Assembly (NCBI RefSeq): GCF_900112395.1
Contig: NZ_FOLN01000012.1
Coordinates: forward strand, 62,001 to 126,000
Direction of reading: 5' to 3'
DNA length: 64,000 bases
Source of the DNA: Algibacter lectus
Lineage (GTDB): Bacteria; Bacteroidota; Bacteroidia; Flavobacteriales; Flavobacteriaceae
Shown here: one piece after another, positions 7,403-16,914 of the stretch
Layout: the number at the start of each line of letters is the position of its first letter
Numbering within the stretch: the first letter of the stretch is position 1
The notes under the pieces: generated by a model
Told to the model about the DNA's origin: nothing
Databases searched by the model: none
What the model saw: the letters and a program-made list of their open reading frames with translations, nothing else
Made by a program: the position numbers and the translations under genes

Positions 7403-9633
7403 GCCGTTGGTGATATATCTTTTTTAGCGGCTAAAGCATTGTAAAGTTTCTTTTCAAACTCATCTTGCTTAAATGGTTTTGGAATAATATCGGTAAAGCC
7501 AGCCTCATCAAACTCATGCATTTTATCTTCAATAGTAACCGCTGTAAGCGCGAAAATAGTTAAGTCTTTATCAAACATTCTTATACGCTTGGTCGCCTCA
7601 ATACCACTAATGCCTGGCATGTGGATATCCATTAAAATAATGTTGTAATCGTTGGCTTTAATTTTCTCTACAGCATCTTCACCATTATCGGTGATTTCAC
7701 ACTGAAGATCCATTTTAGTCAAGATTTTTTTGGTAATCATTTGGTTGATTTTGTTGTCTTCAACTACTAATATTTTCACACTTTTTAGATCTAGTTCGTC
7801 TTTATTTCCTTCAAAATAATCTGCTTTTGTTTCTGCAGCTTCTTTTATGGCGCCAAATTCAATTGGAATTTCAAAGTAAAAGGTAGTCCCTTTTCCTAAT
7901 TCACTTTTAAGGTAAATTTGCCCTTTTAAAATTTCAATTAAGCCTTTTACAATCGATAGTCCTAAGCCTGTACCACCGTATTTTCTGTTAATTTGTATGG
8001 ACCCTTGAGAGAAACTTTCAAACATATGGTCTTGTTTCTCTTGAGTAATTCCAATACCGTTATCTTCAATTTCGAAACGTAATGTGTAAATTTTATCGAC
8101 TTGATCTATTTTGTAAACACGAATCCAGATATCTCCATCTTTTGTGAATTTAATAGAGTTACCAACAAGGTTAATAAGGATTTGAGATATTTTTAGTTGA
8201 TCGGCAATAAAGTTTTCTGGTAAATCTTTATCGTATTCAAAATGTATATTAACATTATTGTCTTCGGCAGAATTTTTTAGAGCCAATACAATATTGTTTA
8301 TCTTTTTATTTAGGTTGAATGGTTCTGGTTCTAGATCTACTTTATTCGCTTCAATTTTGTTAATTTGAAGAATGTCGTTTATAAATGTTAATAGGTAGTC
8401 GCCCGAAAATTTAAGCGATTTTAAATGCTGTACTTGTTCTGGCTTTGGGTTTTCTTCTAGTAGCATATTGCTTAAGCCTGTTACAGCATAAAGCGGTGTA
8501 CGTAGCTCGTGAGTTACTGTAGATAAAAAGTTAGCTTTAGTTTTGGAAGCTAGTTCTGCTTTTTCTTTAGCAAGAATAAGTTCTCCGTTTTTTTTATGAA
8601 GCATATTATTCGTTTTTAAACGAATATTATTGTTTTTATAAAGTGATAATGTTAGTAACGAAAGAATTGTAATTAGAGCAACACTCAATATTGATATTAA
8701 GGTGTTAATACTACTTTCGGCTTCTTTTTTTGCTAGCTTTTTGTTAACCGTTTCTAGCTCTTCACTCATGTTACTGAGTAAAGGTTGGTTTATTTGTTGT
8801 TTTGCTAAGTTGTTTTTAAAACCACGAATTGAGTCTGATAATTCTGTATGTAAAACTAAATAATCTCGTGATGTTTTAAAATCTCTGGTAGCATAAGAGA
8901 TATCACTAAGTACTTTGTATGCTAAGTTTTTGTTGTTTATAAAATTATTGGCTTTTGCTATTTTTAAGCCTTCTGTACTAGCTTCTAAACCATGTTTATA
9001 ATCGTTTAATTTGTTGTAAACAATAGCTTGGTTTATTAAAGTTTCACTCTCTGTACTTAAAAGGTCGTTTTTTCTAGATAAAACTAAGGCTTGCTCAAGT
9101 GTTGTTCTTGCCTTATTATAGTTTTCTAGAAGCATGTATGTTTTACCTTCTAGAAGTAAAGTTTGCGCAAGTTTACGCTCTTGTAGAGTTTGTTGAAAAA
9201 GATTTTTTGATGAAATAAAATAGTCTAGAGCCTGAGTATAGTCTTTCTTATTAAGAAAAACTTCACCTAAAATTTTAAAAGATCGCGCCAAATTGACATC
9301 GTCTTTCGTCATGCGCTGTATTTCTATCGCTTTATTAAGAGAGATTATGGCTTTGTCTGGTTGTTCTAGAATAAGTTCTAAACGGCCTTTGAAAGAATAT
9401 ATAAGACCTTTACTTTGTTGATCCTCCGTTTTTTCGGCCAAAACCAAAGCGTCATCTAAACTCTTTAGAGCATCATAAGTATTATGAGTTTCTAATGCAG
9501 ACTGTGCTTGTTTTATATAGTGATCTATGTTGTTTTGAATAAGTTCAGGGTCGTTCTCCATGGTCTGTTGAGACCAACCTAAAACACTAAACAGCACCAT
9601 TAGAGCGATTAAAGAGGGTTTTATTTTGAACAT
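7399..9633 (-). CDS. TPR-containing hybrid sensor histidine kinase / response regulator
   Basis: This 744-residue protein has a signal peptide (about 1-22), periplasmic TPR repeats (about 30-290), one membrane helix (about 310-332) and a short coiled coil. The HisKA domain follows with His375 (STVTHELRTP), then HATPase_c with Asn492, DNGIGI at 524-529 and GGTGLGLS at 553-560. The C-terminal receiver has phosphoacceptor Asp669 (IILMDIHMPG), Thr697 and Lys719. There is no DNA-binding output domain, so it should pass phosphate to a separate partner that is not seen nearby. The ligand sensed by the TPR domain is unknown. It lies 30 bp after the GAPDH gene but has its own -7 box. Confidence 0.93.
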   Translation of the reverse strand: MFKIKPSLIALMVLFSVLGWSQQTMENDPELIQNNIDHYIKQAQSALETHNTYDALKSLDDALVLAEKTEDQQSKGLIYSFKGRLELILEQPDKAIISLNKAIEIQRMTKDDVNLARSFKILGEVFLNKKDYTQALDYFISSKNLFQQTLQERKLAQTLLLEGKTYMLLENYNKARTTLEQALVLSRKNDLLSTESETLINQAIVYNKLNDYKHGLEASTEGLKIAKANNFINNKNLAYKVLSDISYATRDFKTSRDYLVLHTELSDSIRGFKNNLAKQQINQPLLSNMSEELETVNKKLAKKEAESSINTLISILSVALITILSLLTLSLYKNNNIRLKTNNMLHKKNGELILAKEKAELASKTKANFLSTVTHELRTPLYAVTGLSNMLLEENPKPEQVQHLKSLKFSGDYLLTFINDILQINKIEANKVDLEPEPFNLNKKINNIVLALKNSAEDNNVNIHFEYDKDLPENFIADQLKISQILINLVGNSIKFTKDGDIWIRVYKIDQVDKIYTLRFEIEDNGIGITQEKQDHMFESFSQGSIQINRKYGGTGLGLSIVKGLIEILKGQIYLKSELGKGTTFYFEIPIEFGAIKEAAETKADYFEGNKDELDLKSVKILVVEDNKINQMITKKILTKMDLQCEITDNGEDAVEKIKANDYNIILMDIHMPGISGIEATKRIRMFDKDLTIFALTAVTIEDKMHEFDEAGFTDIIPKPFKQDEFEKKLYNALAAKKDISPTA

Positions 9634-9650
9634 AAATATATGGTTACCAA

Positions 9651-9658
9651 CAAATATA
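9651..9658 (-). promoter_or_regulatory. -7 promoter box of the hybrid kinase gene
   Basis: TATATTTG on the minus strand, 18-25 bp before the kinase ATG, lies within the 30-bp gap after the GAPDH stop codon. No clear -33 element is seen. Confidence 0.45.
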
Positions 9659-9663
9659 AATTT

Positions 9664-10677
9664 TTACTTCGACAAAGTACATCTTTTTACTGATAAATTG
9701 CATATTAAGTCTATTATTCTTGAGGAATATCCCGTTTCATTATCATACCAACCAATAATTTTGACCATGTTGCCAATAACCGAAGTCATTTGCGAATCGA
9801 AGATGCAAGAATGTGTGTTACCAACAATATCTATAGACACTATCGGATCTTCCGTATATTCTAAAACACCTTTATAGTTGGTGTTGGCGGCTTCTTTAAA
9901 AGCATTATTAATTTCTTCTATAGAAACGGTGCGTTTTACATTAAATGTAATATCGGTTAAAGAACCGTTTATAACTGGTACGCGAATACCGCAACCACCG
10001 ATAACATTAGCTAACTCTGGGAAAATTTTGGTTAAAGCCTTTGCTGCTCCCGTTGTTGTTGGTACAATAGATTGGCTCGCAGCTCGAGATCTACGTAAAT
10101 CTCTATGTGGCTGGTCGTGTAAGCTTTGGTCGGTAGTGTAGGAGTGAACCGTAGTTATGTAAGCCTGATTAATACCACAAAGTTTATTTATAATATCGAT
10201 CATTGGCGCCGCATTATTTGTTGTGCAAGACGCGTTGGATATTATAGTTTCGGTACCATCAATACTATCGCCATTAACACCTAGTACTATAGTTTTTATA
10301 TCATCTTCAATAGGAGGCACACTTAGTATTACGTGGTTTGCTCCGTTTTTTAAATGAAATTCTAACTCCGGAATTGTTTTAAATTTCCCTGTAGATTCAA
10401 TTACATAATCAACCTTAAAAGGCGCCCAATCAATAAGTTTTGGGTGATTCTCATTTAAGAGAGTGACCTTTTCGTTGTTAACAATAATATGATTTTCATC
10501 TGAAGAAACCTCACCGTTAAACCTACCATGAACACTATCGTATTTTAGTAGATGACTCAGTGTTTTTGTGTCGGCCAAATCGTTTATAGCAACAACTTTT
10601 ATATTTTGATGATCTTGAAGTAATCTAAAAACACGGCGTCCTATTCTTCCAAAGCCATTAATTGCAACGTGAATCAT
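9664..10677 (-). CDS. gap: glyceraldehyde-3-phosphate dehydrogenase, type I
   Basis: The protein is a 337-residue GAPDH, interconverting glyceraldehyde 3-phosphate and 1,3-bisphosphoglycerate. NAD-binding INGFGRIGR is at the N-terminus, and INDLAD carries an Asp that favours NAD over NADP. The catalytic Cys is in SNASCTTN, and the C-terminal WYDNETGYS is intact. It begins 2 bp after the lipA stop codon, so the two are probably cotranscribed. Flavobacteria often carry a second GAPDH elsewhere, so this may not be the main glycolytic enzyme; that cannot be decided here. Confidence 0.95.
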   Translation of the reverse strand: MIHVAINGFGRIGRRVFRLLQDHQNIKVVAINDLADTKTLSHLLKYDSVHGRFNGEVSSDENHIIVNNEKVTLLNENHPKLIDWAPFKVDYVIESTGKFKTIPELEFHLKNGANHVILSVPPIEDDIKTIVLGVNGDSIDGTETIISNASCTTNNAAPMIDIINKLCGINQAYITTVHSYTTDQSLHDQPHRDLRRSRAASQSIVPTTTGAAKALTKIFPELANVIGGCGIRVPVINGSLTDITFNVKRTVSIEEINNAFKEAANTNYKGVLEYTEDPIVSIDIVGNTHSCIFDSQMTSVIGNMVKIIGWYDNETGYSSRIIDLICNLSVKRCTLSK

Positions 10678-10679
10678 GC

Positions 10680-11558
10680 TTAGTTGATATGTTTTTGAGC
10701 TTTGTAAGAAGATCTTACAAGTGCGCTACTTTCAACATGACGGAAACCTAATTCTAGCCCAATTTCTTCGTATTCTTTAAATTGATCTGGGTTTATAAAC
10801 TGTTTTACAGGTAGGTGTTTTTTACTTGGTTGTAAATATTGCCCAATAGTAACCACATCAACATCATTCGCTTTAAGGTCGTGAAGAGTTTCAATAACTT
10901 CTTCGCGAGTTTCCCCCAAACCAAGCATAATACCAGATTTTGTTCTACGTTGTCCTTGTTGTTTTAAATATTTTAAAACCCCCATACTACGGTCGTATTT
11001 AGCTTGTATACGTACTTCGCGGGTTAAGCGTCTCACTGTTTCTATATTGTGCGATACAACTTCTGGAGCTACATCAATAATTCTATCAATATGTTGCTCT
11101 ATACCTTGAAAATCTGGTATTAAAGTTTCTAAGGTTGTTTCAGGATTCATTCTACGAACGGCCTTTACGGTTTCGCTCCACATAATGCTTCCCATGTCTT
11201 TTAAGTCATCACGATCAACACTCGTTAAAACGGCATGTTTAATCTTCATGATCTTGATAGAACGTGATACTTTTTCAGGTTCATCCCAATCTACAGTTTC
11301 TGGGCGCCCGGTTTTAACACCGCAAAAGCCGCAAGAACGCGTGCAAACATTACCTAAAATCATAAACGTAGCAGTACCTTCTCCCCAACATTCGCCCATA
11401 TTCGGGCAACTTCCCGAGGTGCAAATAGTGTTTAGACTATATTTATCTACTAAACCACGTAATTCTGTGTATTTTTTTCCGGTTGGAAGCTTTACACGAA
11501 GCCATTTTGGTTTAGCTTGACGTTCTGGGAGTATATTTGAAATTGTTTCGCTATTCAT
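10680..11558 (-). CDS. lipA: lipoyl synthase
   Basis: This radical SAM enzyme inserts two sulfurs into octanoyl groups to make lipoate. The auxiliary cluster motif C-x4-C-x5-C is present ([12 protein letters not shown]). The radical SAM CxxxCxxC motif reads CTRSCGFC, and the C-terminal RSSYKA carries the conserved Ser that ligates the auxiliary cluster. The frame is open from 11588, but I chose the ATG at 11558 (MNSETISN). A -7 box at 11578-11585 places transcription start downstream of the longer start codon. The protein is then 292 residues, normal for LipA. It precedes the GAPDH gene by 2 bp. Confidence 0.95.
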   Translation of the reverse strand: MNSETISNILPERQAKPKWLRVKLPTGKKYTELRGLVDKYSLNTICTSGSCPNMGECWGEGTATFMILGNVCTRSCGFCGVKTGRPETVDWDEPEKVSRSIKIMKIKHAVLTSVDRDDLKDMGSIMWSETVKAVRRMNPETTLETLIPDFQGIEQHIDRIIDVAPEVVSHNIETVRRLTREVRIQAKYDRSMGVLKYLKQQGQRRTKSGIMLGLGETREEVIETLHDLKANDVDVVTIGQYLQPSKKHLPVKQFINPDQFKEYEEIGLELGFRHVESSALVRSSYKAQKHIN

Positions 11559-11577
11559 ATCTTTAAAATGTAGAAAG

Positions 11578-11585
11578 CAAAGATA
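11578..11585 (-). promoter_or_regulatory. -7 promoter box of lipA
   Basis: TATCTTTG on the minus strand, 20-27 bp before the lipA ATG at 11558. It rules out the upstream in-frame start at 11588. Confidence 0.6.
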
Positions 11586-11613
11586 CAAAGTATTCTATAA
11601 AAAGTACCCTTGT

Positions 11614-12159
11614 TTACTTATCTTGAATAATTTCTGCAAGTAGTTTTTTTGCACGTAAAAGTTTAACTTTTACATTATTCATAGGTTCGTTTAATTGTTT
11701 TGAGATTTCTTTATAGCTAAGCTCTTGAAAATAGCGTAGGTTTATTATTTCTTGATAATGGGGTTTTAGTTTTTTTATGTCGCGCAGTAGCTTGGCTAGG
11801 TGCTGCTCGGTAATTAAAATATCTTCCGGCGAAGGCGACTCGTCTAAAACTTGAAATGCTTTTTTATCGGTATTAGTAATAACTTGTGTAATGGAGTTTT
11901 TTTCCTTCCGAAGTAAATCAATATGCAAATTTTTAGAAATGGTAATCAACCAAGTTTTGAAGGTGTATTTCTCATCGAAAGTTTCAATTTTATCAAAAGC
12001 CCGAGAAAAGGTTTGGATGGTAACATCTTCAGCATCATTTTCATTTTGAATGCGTTTTAATTGAAAACCATAAACATCATCCCAGTATAAATTTAATAAG
12101 AAATTAAAGGCTTTTTGGTCGTTAGACTTTGCTCGTTTTATGGCTTCGTTTATTTCCAA
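11614..12159 (-). CDS. RNA polymerase sigma factor, ECF (sigma-70 family)
   Basis: A 181-residue ECF sigma factor. Region 2 includes DAEDVTIQTFSRAFDKIETF and TFKTWLITISKNLHIDLLR. Region 4 includes LKPHYQEIINLRYFQELSYK and a helix-turn-helix ending VKVKLLRAKKLLAE. No anti-sigma gene is adjacent: the upstream neighbour is a glycosyltransferase whose stop overlaps this start by 10 bp, so the pair is probably one transcript. The regulon cannot be deduced. Confidence 0.92.
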   Translation of the reverse strand: MEINEAIKRAKSNDQKAFNFLLNLYWDDVYGFQLKRIQNENDAEDVTIQTFSRAFDKIETFDEKYTFKTWLITISKNLHIDLLRKEKNSITQVITNTDKKAFQVLDESPSPEDILITEQHLAKLLRDIKKLKPHYQEIINLRYFQELSYKEISKQLNEPMNNVKVKLLRAKKLLAEIIQDK

Positions 12160-13262
12160 AAATTAGGTTTTGAGATTAAGTTGTTTATAAATATAGCGAA
12201 TTGAGAAATAATAAGTGTAACTTCTAGTAAAGGAAGTAGAAGTAAAACATCGGTTTCTTTAAGTTTTTTCGATGAAAAGCCGATAACTATATATTGAATA
12301 ATTATTCGAAGTAAAAATAAGCCAAGAGCAATAGGCCAGTTGTACATCGTGCTTAAAAGTGCTATAGCAAGCAACCAAAATAAAACGTTGGAAAGATAGA
12401 ATAAGCCTAATAATATTTTGTGTTTAGGTTTGTACAATTGTGCTGTGGAAACGTGACGCCTTTTCTGTTTGTACCAAGCTTTAAAACTCGATTTAGGTAT
12501 TGAAGAGGTAAAACTATTAGGAGAAAAGCTAATTGCTGTGTTTTTTGAATTTGCTACTTGATTTATAAACAAATCATCATCGCCCGAACGTACTTTTATG
12601 TGCTGAATAAAGCCGTTAGCGTTAAAAAACTCTGTTTTGGCGTAGGCTAGATTTCGACCAACACCCATATATGGCATGCCTATTTTCGCTAAAGAAAAAT
12701 ATTGAACAGCCGTCATTACCGTTTCAAAACGGATAAGTTTATTTAAAAATGAATATTTTACTTTTGAATATCCACCATACCCCAAAACAATAGACTTTTT
12801 ATTGCTGAAATGAGCACTCATATCCTTTATCCAATATTTAGAAACAGGTTGGCAATCAGCGTCAGTAAATAATAGATAATCGTGTTTAGAGGCTTTTATA
12901 CCTAATGTTAAAGCATATTTTTTATTGCCCCAAAAAGCTTCAATGTTTTTAACGTTAACAATTTTTATGTTATCGTTTGTTTTTGCAAACTCTTCAATAA
13001 CATTTAAGGTGTCATCATGAGAACCATCGTTAATTAAAACAATTTCGAATTCAGGATAATCTTGATTGATTATTGAGGGTATAAATGCTTTTAAATTTTC
13101 AGCTTCGTTTTTCGCACAAACAATAACAGAAACCGGAAGTTTTTTAGAAGATGGTTTTTTTATTTTCAGAAAAGCAAAATTTCCAAAAATAAAAAGATAA
13201 TAAACCACTTGAATAAAGACTACAGCAATAAATGCGTAGAGTAACGTATCAAGTATAACCAT
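12150..13262 (-). CDS. membrane-bound family 2 glycosyltransferase
   Basis: The 370-residue protein has one N-terminal membrane helix (about 5-30). A cytosolic GT-A domain follows, with VSVIVCAKNEAENL, LINDGSHDDTL and TDADCQP (the DxD motif). QKRRHVS matches the QxxRW-like acceptor motif. At least two C-terminal membrane helices follow. This is the architecture of processive or lipid-linked transferases. Donor and acceptor are not known. It overlaps the ECF sigma gene and follows the small Cys-rich protein by 6 bp. Confidence 0.9.
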   Translation of the reverse strand: MVILDTLLYAFIAVVFIQVVYYLFIFGNFAFLKIKKPSSKKLPVSVIVCAKNEAENLKAFIPSIINQDYPEFEIVLINDGSHDDTLNVIEEFAKTNDNIKIVNVKNIEAFWGNKKYALTLGIKASKHDYLLFTDADCQPVSKYWIKDMSAHFSNKKSIVLGYGGYSKVKYSFLNKLIRFETVMTAVQYFSLAKIGMPYMGVGRNLAYAKTEFFNANGFIQHIKVRSGDDDLFINQVANSKNTAISFSPNSFTSSIPKSSFKAWYKQKRRHVSTAQLYKPKHKILLGLFYLSNVLFWLLAIALLSTMYNWPIALGLFLLRIIIQYIVIGFSSKKLKETDVLLLLPLLEVTLIISQFAIFINNLISKPNFWK

Positions 13263-13268
13263 TAAATT

Positions 13269-13472
13269 TTAAGAATGTTGAGGTTCGCTACAATCGGCAT
13301 ATTGATCTGGCGTTTTTCCACAAAAACCACAAGCTTCACCGTCTTTATTAAGCATTGGATTTTGACTGGCACATGTTCCAGCAAATTTACCGTCTTTTTT
13401 TGCCCATAATTTAATGGCAATTCCAGCAATACCAAGTCCTAACAATGCAACAGTTATAAGTAAAAGTTTCAT
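13269..13472 (-). CDS. small membrane-anchored Cys-rich protein, unknown function
   Basis: The 67-residue protein has a single N-terminal hydrophobic helix (about 3-23). A short soluble tail follows with five cysteines: GTCASQNP, then CGFCGK and ADCSEP. The C-x2-C pair and flanking cysteines suggest a metal or redox site outside the cytosol, but I recognise no characterised family. Similar short proteins are often labelled 'membrane or secreted protein' in Flavobacteriaceae. It lies first in a unit with the glycosyltransferase and the ECF sigma factor. Confidence 0.7.
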   Translation of the reverse strand: MKLLLITVALLGLGIAGIAIKLWAKKDGKFAGTCASQNPMLNKDGEACGFCGKTPDQYADCSEPQHS

Positions 13473-13565
13473 AATAAAATGAGATTTTAATTTTTAAATA
13501 AGTCGAAATTAGTTTCATAAAATTACAGAAACACGACACTTTCAACCTTGAAAAATAATAGGTTA

Positions 13566-13573
13566 CAAAGATA
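13566..13573 (-). promoter_or_regulatory. possible -7 box for the small protein-glycosyltransferase-sigma unit
   Basis: TATCTTTG on the minus strand lies about 95 bp before the small gene, implying a leader of roughly 85 bases. It is in the 222-bp gap to the divergent aqpZ, which otherwise shows only AT-rich sequence. Confidence 0.35.
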
Positions 13574-13694
13574 TGATTTTAACCTTTAAAAAAGGAACTC
13601 ATAATTGATGAATTGTGACCTATTGGAAAAAATAGTGTCTAAAATGAAAGCACACAGTGTGTTAAGTATTGCTAACAAGTAAAAATTATTAATT

Positions 13695-14381
13695 ATGAAT
13701 AAATTATTTGCGGAGTTTTTTGGAACATTTTGGCTTGTTTTTGGAGGTTGCGGTAGTGCCGTTTTTGCAGCCGCTTTCCCTGAGTTAGGAATTGGGTTTG
13801 CTGGTGTTGCTTTGGCCTTTGGTTTAACCGTGTTAACAATGGCTTATGCTGTAGGGCATATTTCTGGCGGACATTTTAATCCGGCAGTGTCTATAGGTTT
13901 ATGGGCTGGCGGAAAGTTTGAAGCCAAGAATTTAATTGGCTATGTGGTATCTCAATTAATTGGAGCGGTTACTGCTGCTGGTGCGTTGTACTTAATAGTA
14001 AGTAATAAAGCAGATTTTGAAACAATTGGTGGTTTTGCTGCTAACGGTTATGGTGATTTATCGCCTGGCGGTTATTCTGTAACAGCTGCTTTAGTTACCG
14101 AGTTTCTATTAACCATGTTTTTTCTTTTAATTATTTTAGGGAGCACAAACTATAGAGTTCCTAAAGGTTTTGCTCCAATAGCTATTGGTTTAGGTTTAAC
14201 CTTAATTCATTTAATAAGCATTCCTATTACAAATACATCTGTTAATCCCGCGAGATCTACTAGTCAAGCTTTATTTGCTGGACCAGAATTTACTGGGCAA
14301 CTTTGGTTATTTTGGGTAGCTCCAATTGCGGGTGCTATTGTTGCAGGAATAATACATAGAGCATTGTTCGAGAAAGAATAA
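13695..14381 (+). CDS. aqpZ: aquaporin Z
   Basis: A 228-residue water channel of the inner membrane. Both pore NPA motifs are present: HFNPAVS at about 60-66 and SVNPARS in the second half. Six membrane helices plus the two half-helices are evident from hydrophobicity. The Arg after the second NPA and a His in HLISIPI fit the narrow water-selective filter of AqpZ rather than a glycerol facilitator. It is a single-gene unit ended by a bidirectional terminator. Confidence 0.95.
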   Translation: MNKLFAEFFGTFWLVFGGCGSAVFAAAFPELGIGFAGVALAFGLTVLTMAYAVGHISGGHFNPAVSIGLWAGGKFEAKNLIGYVVSQLIGAVTAAGALYLIVSNKADFETIGGFAANGYGDLSPGGYSVTAALVTEFLLTMFFLLIILGSTNYRVPKGFAPIAIGLGLTLIHLISIPITNTSVNPARSTSQALFAGPEFTGQLWLFWVAPIAGAIVAGIIHRALFEKE

Positions 14382-14443
14382 AAAGAATAAGCCCGATTAG
14401 CAATTTGTGTAAAATTGTATAAGACGTTTTATTAATAGCAAGA

Positions 14444-14473
14444 AAGCCTCATTTATAAATAAATGAGGCTTTT
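14444..14473. terminator. bidirectional terminator between aqpZ and the anti-sigma gene
   Basis: The stem AAGCCTCATTTA paired with TAAATGAGGCTT, with flanking A and T runs, lies between two convergent genes. Confidence 0.75.
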
Positions 14474-14509
14474 AAATTTAGTTTAGTTTACGTGTTGCTA
14501 AAAAAGTAC

Positions 14510-15298
14510 TTAATGTAAAGTGATTTCTGCAACAGAGTTTTCAACAGAAGCTACGGTGTTACCACCTTTCGGTTCTATAGTTATATTTAAAGCTAATGCG
14601 TTTTCCGCATAAGGTAAATTCATTAATTTACGATCTGTTTCGTTCAAAATACCCAGGCTCACCATTTCTCCTTGCAAGTCGGCCCATATTTGGTAGCATT
14701 GTTCTTCGGGTAGCTCTGGTAAAGATACCACATCAATCATCGATGTTTTTTCTTTAGGGTTAATATAGGCTACTGTTTTTAAATCTTTAGCACGCTCGTT
14801 ACCAGAAATGATATACTTTTCGGTTTCGGGATTGTTAAGTTTTAAAAGTTGCCTCATTACGTTATCGAGCATCATATTGTTTTTCTCAATATCGCTTCTT
14901 AAGTCAAATATTTCGTCTACAACTACCTGATTTTCTTTAGAAAGTTTTAGGTTTTGGTTGTAAAACGAGTAAGAGGTTCCTGCAAAAATAAAAGCTATAA
15001 GACTAGCTGCAATGGTGTATTTGTACCATGCTTTATATTTCTTTTTCGCGTTTAATTTCACTACCGGTTTCTCATCTAGTTCGTCTAAGATATTATCTAA
15101 AATAAATTTAGGCGCTTCTACAGCATTTGTTTTTACAACAATTTCTAAATTATGTTGTAAACTGTTGTAGGCATTCTGCACATCTGGGTATTTTGAAATA
15201 AAAGATTCCACTTTTTCTGTTTCCACAGAAGTCGTGTCACCAATTAGATATTTTTCTAATAGGCCAGAATTTAAAAAATTAGTTATTTTTTCATTCAT
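14510..15298 (-). CDS. anti-sigma factor, RskA-type
   Basis: The protein has 262 residues: a cytosolic N-terminal sigma-binding part (about 1-85) and one membrane helix (about 90-110, TIAASLIAFIFAGTSYSF). A periplasmic RskA C-terminal domain follows with YINPKEKTSMIDVVSLPELP and CYQIWADLQGEMVSLGIL. The N-terminal part lacks the His-x3-Cys-x2-Cys zinc motif. The gene follows the ECF sigma gene by 12 bp, so it very likely holds that sigma factor inactive at the membrane until a periplasmic signal leads to its release. Confidence 0.88.
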   Translation of the reverse strand: MNEKITNFLNSGLLEKYLIGDTTSVETEKVESFISKYPDVQNAYNSLQHNLEIVVKTNAVEAPKFILDNILDELDEKPVVKLNAKKKYKAWYKYTIAASLIAFIFAGTSYSFYNQNLKLSKENQVVVDEIFDLRSDIEKNNMMLDNVMRQLLKLNNPETEKYIISGNERAKDLKTVAYINPKEKTSMIDVVSLPELPEEQCYQIWADLQGEMVSLGILNETDRKLMNLPYAENALALNITIEPKGGNTVASVENSVAEITLH

Positions 15299-15310
15299 GA
15301 CGTTAATAAT

Positions 15311-15841
15311 TTAAGGATTATAAATTTTTTTCAATTCTCGTAATCCAATTTTTAATCTCGATTTTATAGTGCCTAGCGGAATGTCCAGTTCTTCGCTAGC
15401 TTCTTGCTGGGTCATACCTTCAAAAAAGAGGGCGTTTATTACTATTTGATACTTTTCTTCTAAAGTGCTTAAATGTTTTTGTATATCTAAAACATCGTCA
15501 TTTAGTTGGTTCGTAGTTATTTTATATACGCTTGAAGTTTCTATCTGGACTTCTTTGGTTGTTTTATTTTTTAGAGATCTTACTTTATCTATAGCCGTGT
15601 TATATGCTATGCGATACAGCCATGTAAATAGTTTGGCTTTGCTAGAATCATACTTTTTAGCGTAGCGCCAAATTTTAACAAAAGTTTCTTGTAGAACGTC
15701 TTGCGCTGTATCCTCATCGCTGATAATTTTCTGAATTACGCCGTATAGAGAGTCTGCATAATTCTCATACAATAGCGTAATAGCTTTTTTATCACCACGT
15801 TCTAATAAATAAACTATGTCTTTTTCTATAGCTGAAATCAA
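15311..15841 (-). CDS. ECF RNA polymerase sigma factor, SigK-like
   Basis: A 176-residue ECF sigma factor. Region 2 reads DEDTAQDVLQETFVKIWRYA and FTWLYRIAYNTAIDKVRS. Region 4 reads ALFFEGMTQQEASEELDIPL followed by GTIKSRLKIGLREL. The best start is a TTG at 15841 (TTGATTTCAGCT), because no ATG is in frame nearby and a -7 box lies 24-31 bp upstream. Its partner is the RskA-like anti-sigma gene 12 bp downstream. Genes of this pairing often answer membrane or oxidative stress, which is inference here. Confidence 0.92.
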   Translation of the reverse strand: MISAIEKDIVYLLERGDKKAITLLYENYADSLYGVIQKIISDEDTAQDVLQETFVKIWRYAKKYDSSKAKLFTWLYRIAYNTAIDKVRSLKNKTTKEVQIETSSVYKITTNQLNDDVLDIQKHLSTLEEKYQIVINALFFEGMTQQEASEELDIPLGTIKSRLKIGLRELKKIYNP

Positions 15842-15864
15842 TATAAAGTTGGTTTTATGATATG

Positions 15865-15872
15865 CAAATATA
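15865..15872 (-). promoter_or_regulatory. -7 promoter box of the sigma/anti-sigma unit
   Basis: TATATTTG on the minus strand, 24-31 bp before the TTG start, in the 53-bp gap after murB. Confidence 0.5.
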
Positions 15873-15894
15873 CCAAAGTTAGGATTGTTTTTAA

Positions 15895-16914
15895 TTATAA
15901 GATGTTTACTTCAGCTTCAATTGAAATATCAAAAAGCCTTTTTACCGTTTTTTGAATGAGTTTTGAGAGATTAAAAATATCCGAACCTTTTGCTCCACCA
16001 TAATTTACTAAAACTAGAGCTTGCTTTTTATGAACGCCATAATTACCAAATTGTTTTCCTTTAAAGCCTGTTTTTTCAATAAGCCAACCTGCAGGAACTT
16101 TTACTTCATTATCTGATATGGGATAACTAGGTGCATTCGGGAAGTTTTTTAGTAATTCGTTAAATTCTAATTTAGAAATTACAGGGTTTTTAAAAAAACT
16201 GCCACTATTCCCAATTTCTTTTGGATCTGGTAATTTACTTTGGCGTATAGCAATTACGGCTTTAGAAATATCTTGAATAGTTGGGTTTGTAATGCCATTA
16301 TTTTCAAGTTCATTGGCTATAGTGCCATAATTGATGTTGAGTGTGTGGTTTTTTTTAGAAAGCTTAAAGCACACACTAGTAATAATATATTTTCCTTTGT
16401 TTTCTTGTTTAAAGGTGGAGTTACGATAACCGAAATTACAATCTTCCTTGGTAAAACTTTCAAATTGAAGACTTTCAAGGTTAATGGCTTCGCAAGATTC
16501 AAAGGTGTCTTTTATTTCAATACCATAGGCACCAATATTTTGTATTGGCGTGGTGCCAACATTTCCAGGTATTAACGATAGATTTTCTAAACCTCCAAAA
16601 TCATGTTTTAAGCACCAAATTACAAATTCATGCCAGTTTTCGCCAGCTTGAGCTTTTACAATGGCGGTGTTTTCATCTTCAGAAATTATTTCAATTCCTT
16701 TTAAATTAACATGAAGTGCCAAACCATCGTAATCTTTGGTGAGCAATAAATTGCTTCCTCCTCCAAGGATTAGTTTGTTTGGATGATTTTCTAAGGTTAA
16801 AACTGTTTTTAAATCGCTAATAGATGATACTGACGTAAAATGTTTTGCAACCGCATCAATACCAAACGTATTGTAGGGTTTTAAGGATATGTTGTTAAGT
16901 ATTTGCACTGGCAC
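15895..16914 (-). CDS. murB: UDP-N-acetylmuramate dehydrogenase MurB
   Basis: MurB reduces UDP-GlcNAc-enolpyruvate in peptidoglycan synthesis using FAD and NADPH. The 339-residue protein has YNTFGIDA at the start, the FAD-binding LGGGSNLL and SLIPGNVGTTPIQNIGAYG, the catalytic region GNSGSFFKNP with the proton-donor Ser, and a C-terminal Glu (SIEAEVN). It is the type I form. The start is GTG and shares one base with the aminotransferase stop (TAGTG), so the two are translationally coupled. Confidence 0.95.
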   Translation of the reverse strand: MPVQILNNISLKPYNTFGIDAVAKHFTSVSSISDLKTVLTLENHPNKLILGGGSNLLLTKDYDGLALHVNLKGIEIISEDENTAIVKAQAGENWHEFVIWCLKHDFGGLENLSLIPGNVGTTPIQNIGAYGIEIKDTFESCEAINLESLQFESFTKEDCNFGYRNSTFKQENKGKYIITSVCFKLSKKNHTLNINYGTIANELENNGITNPTIQDISKAVIAIRQSKLPDPKEIGNSGSFFKNPVISKLEFNELLKNFPNAPSYPISDNEVKVPAGWLIEKTGFKGKQFGNYGVHKKQALVLVNYGGAKGSDIFNLSKLIQKTVKRLFDISIEAEVNIL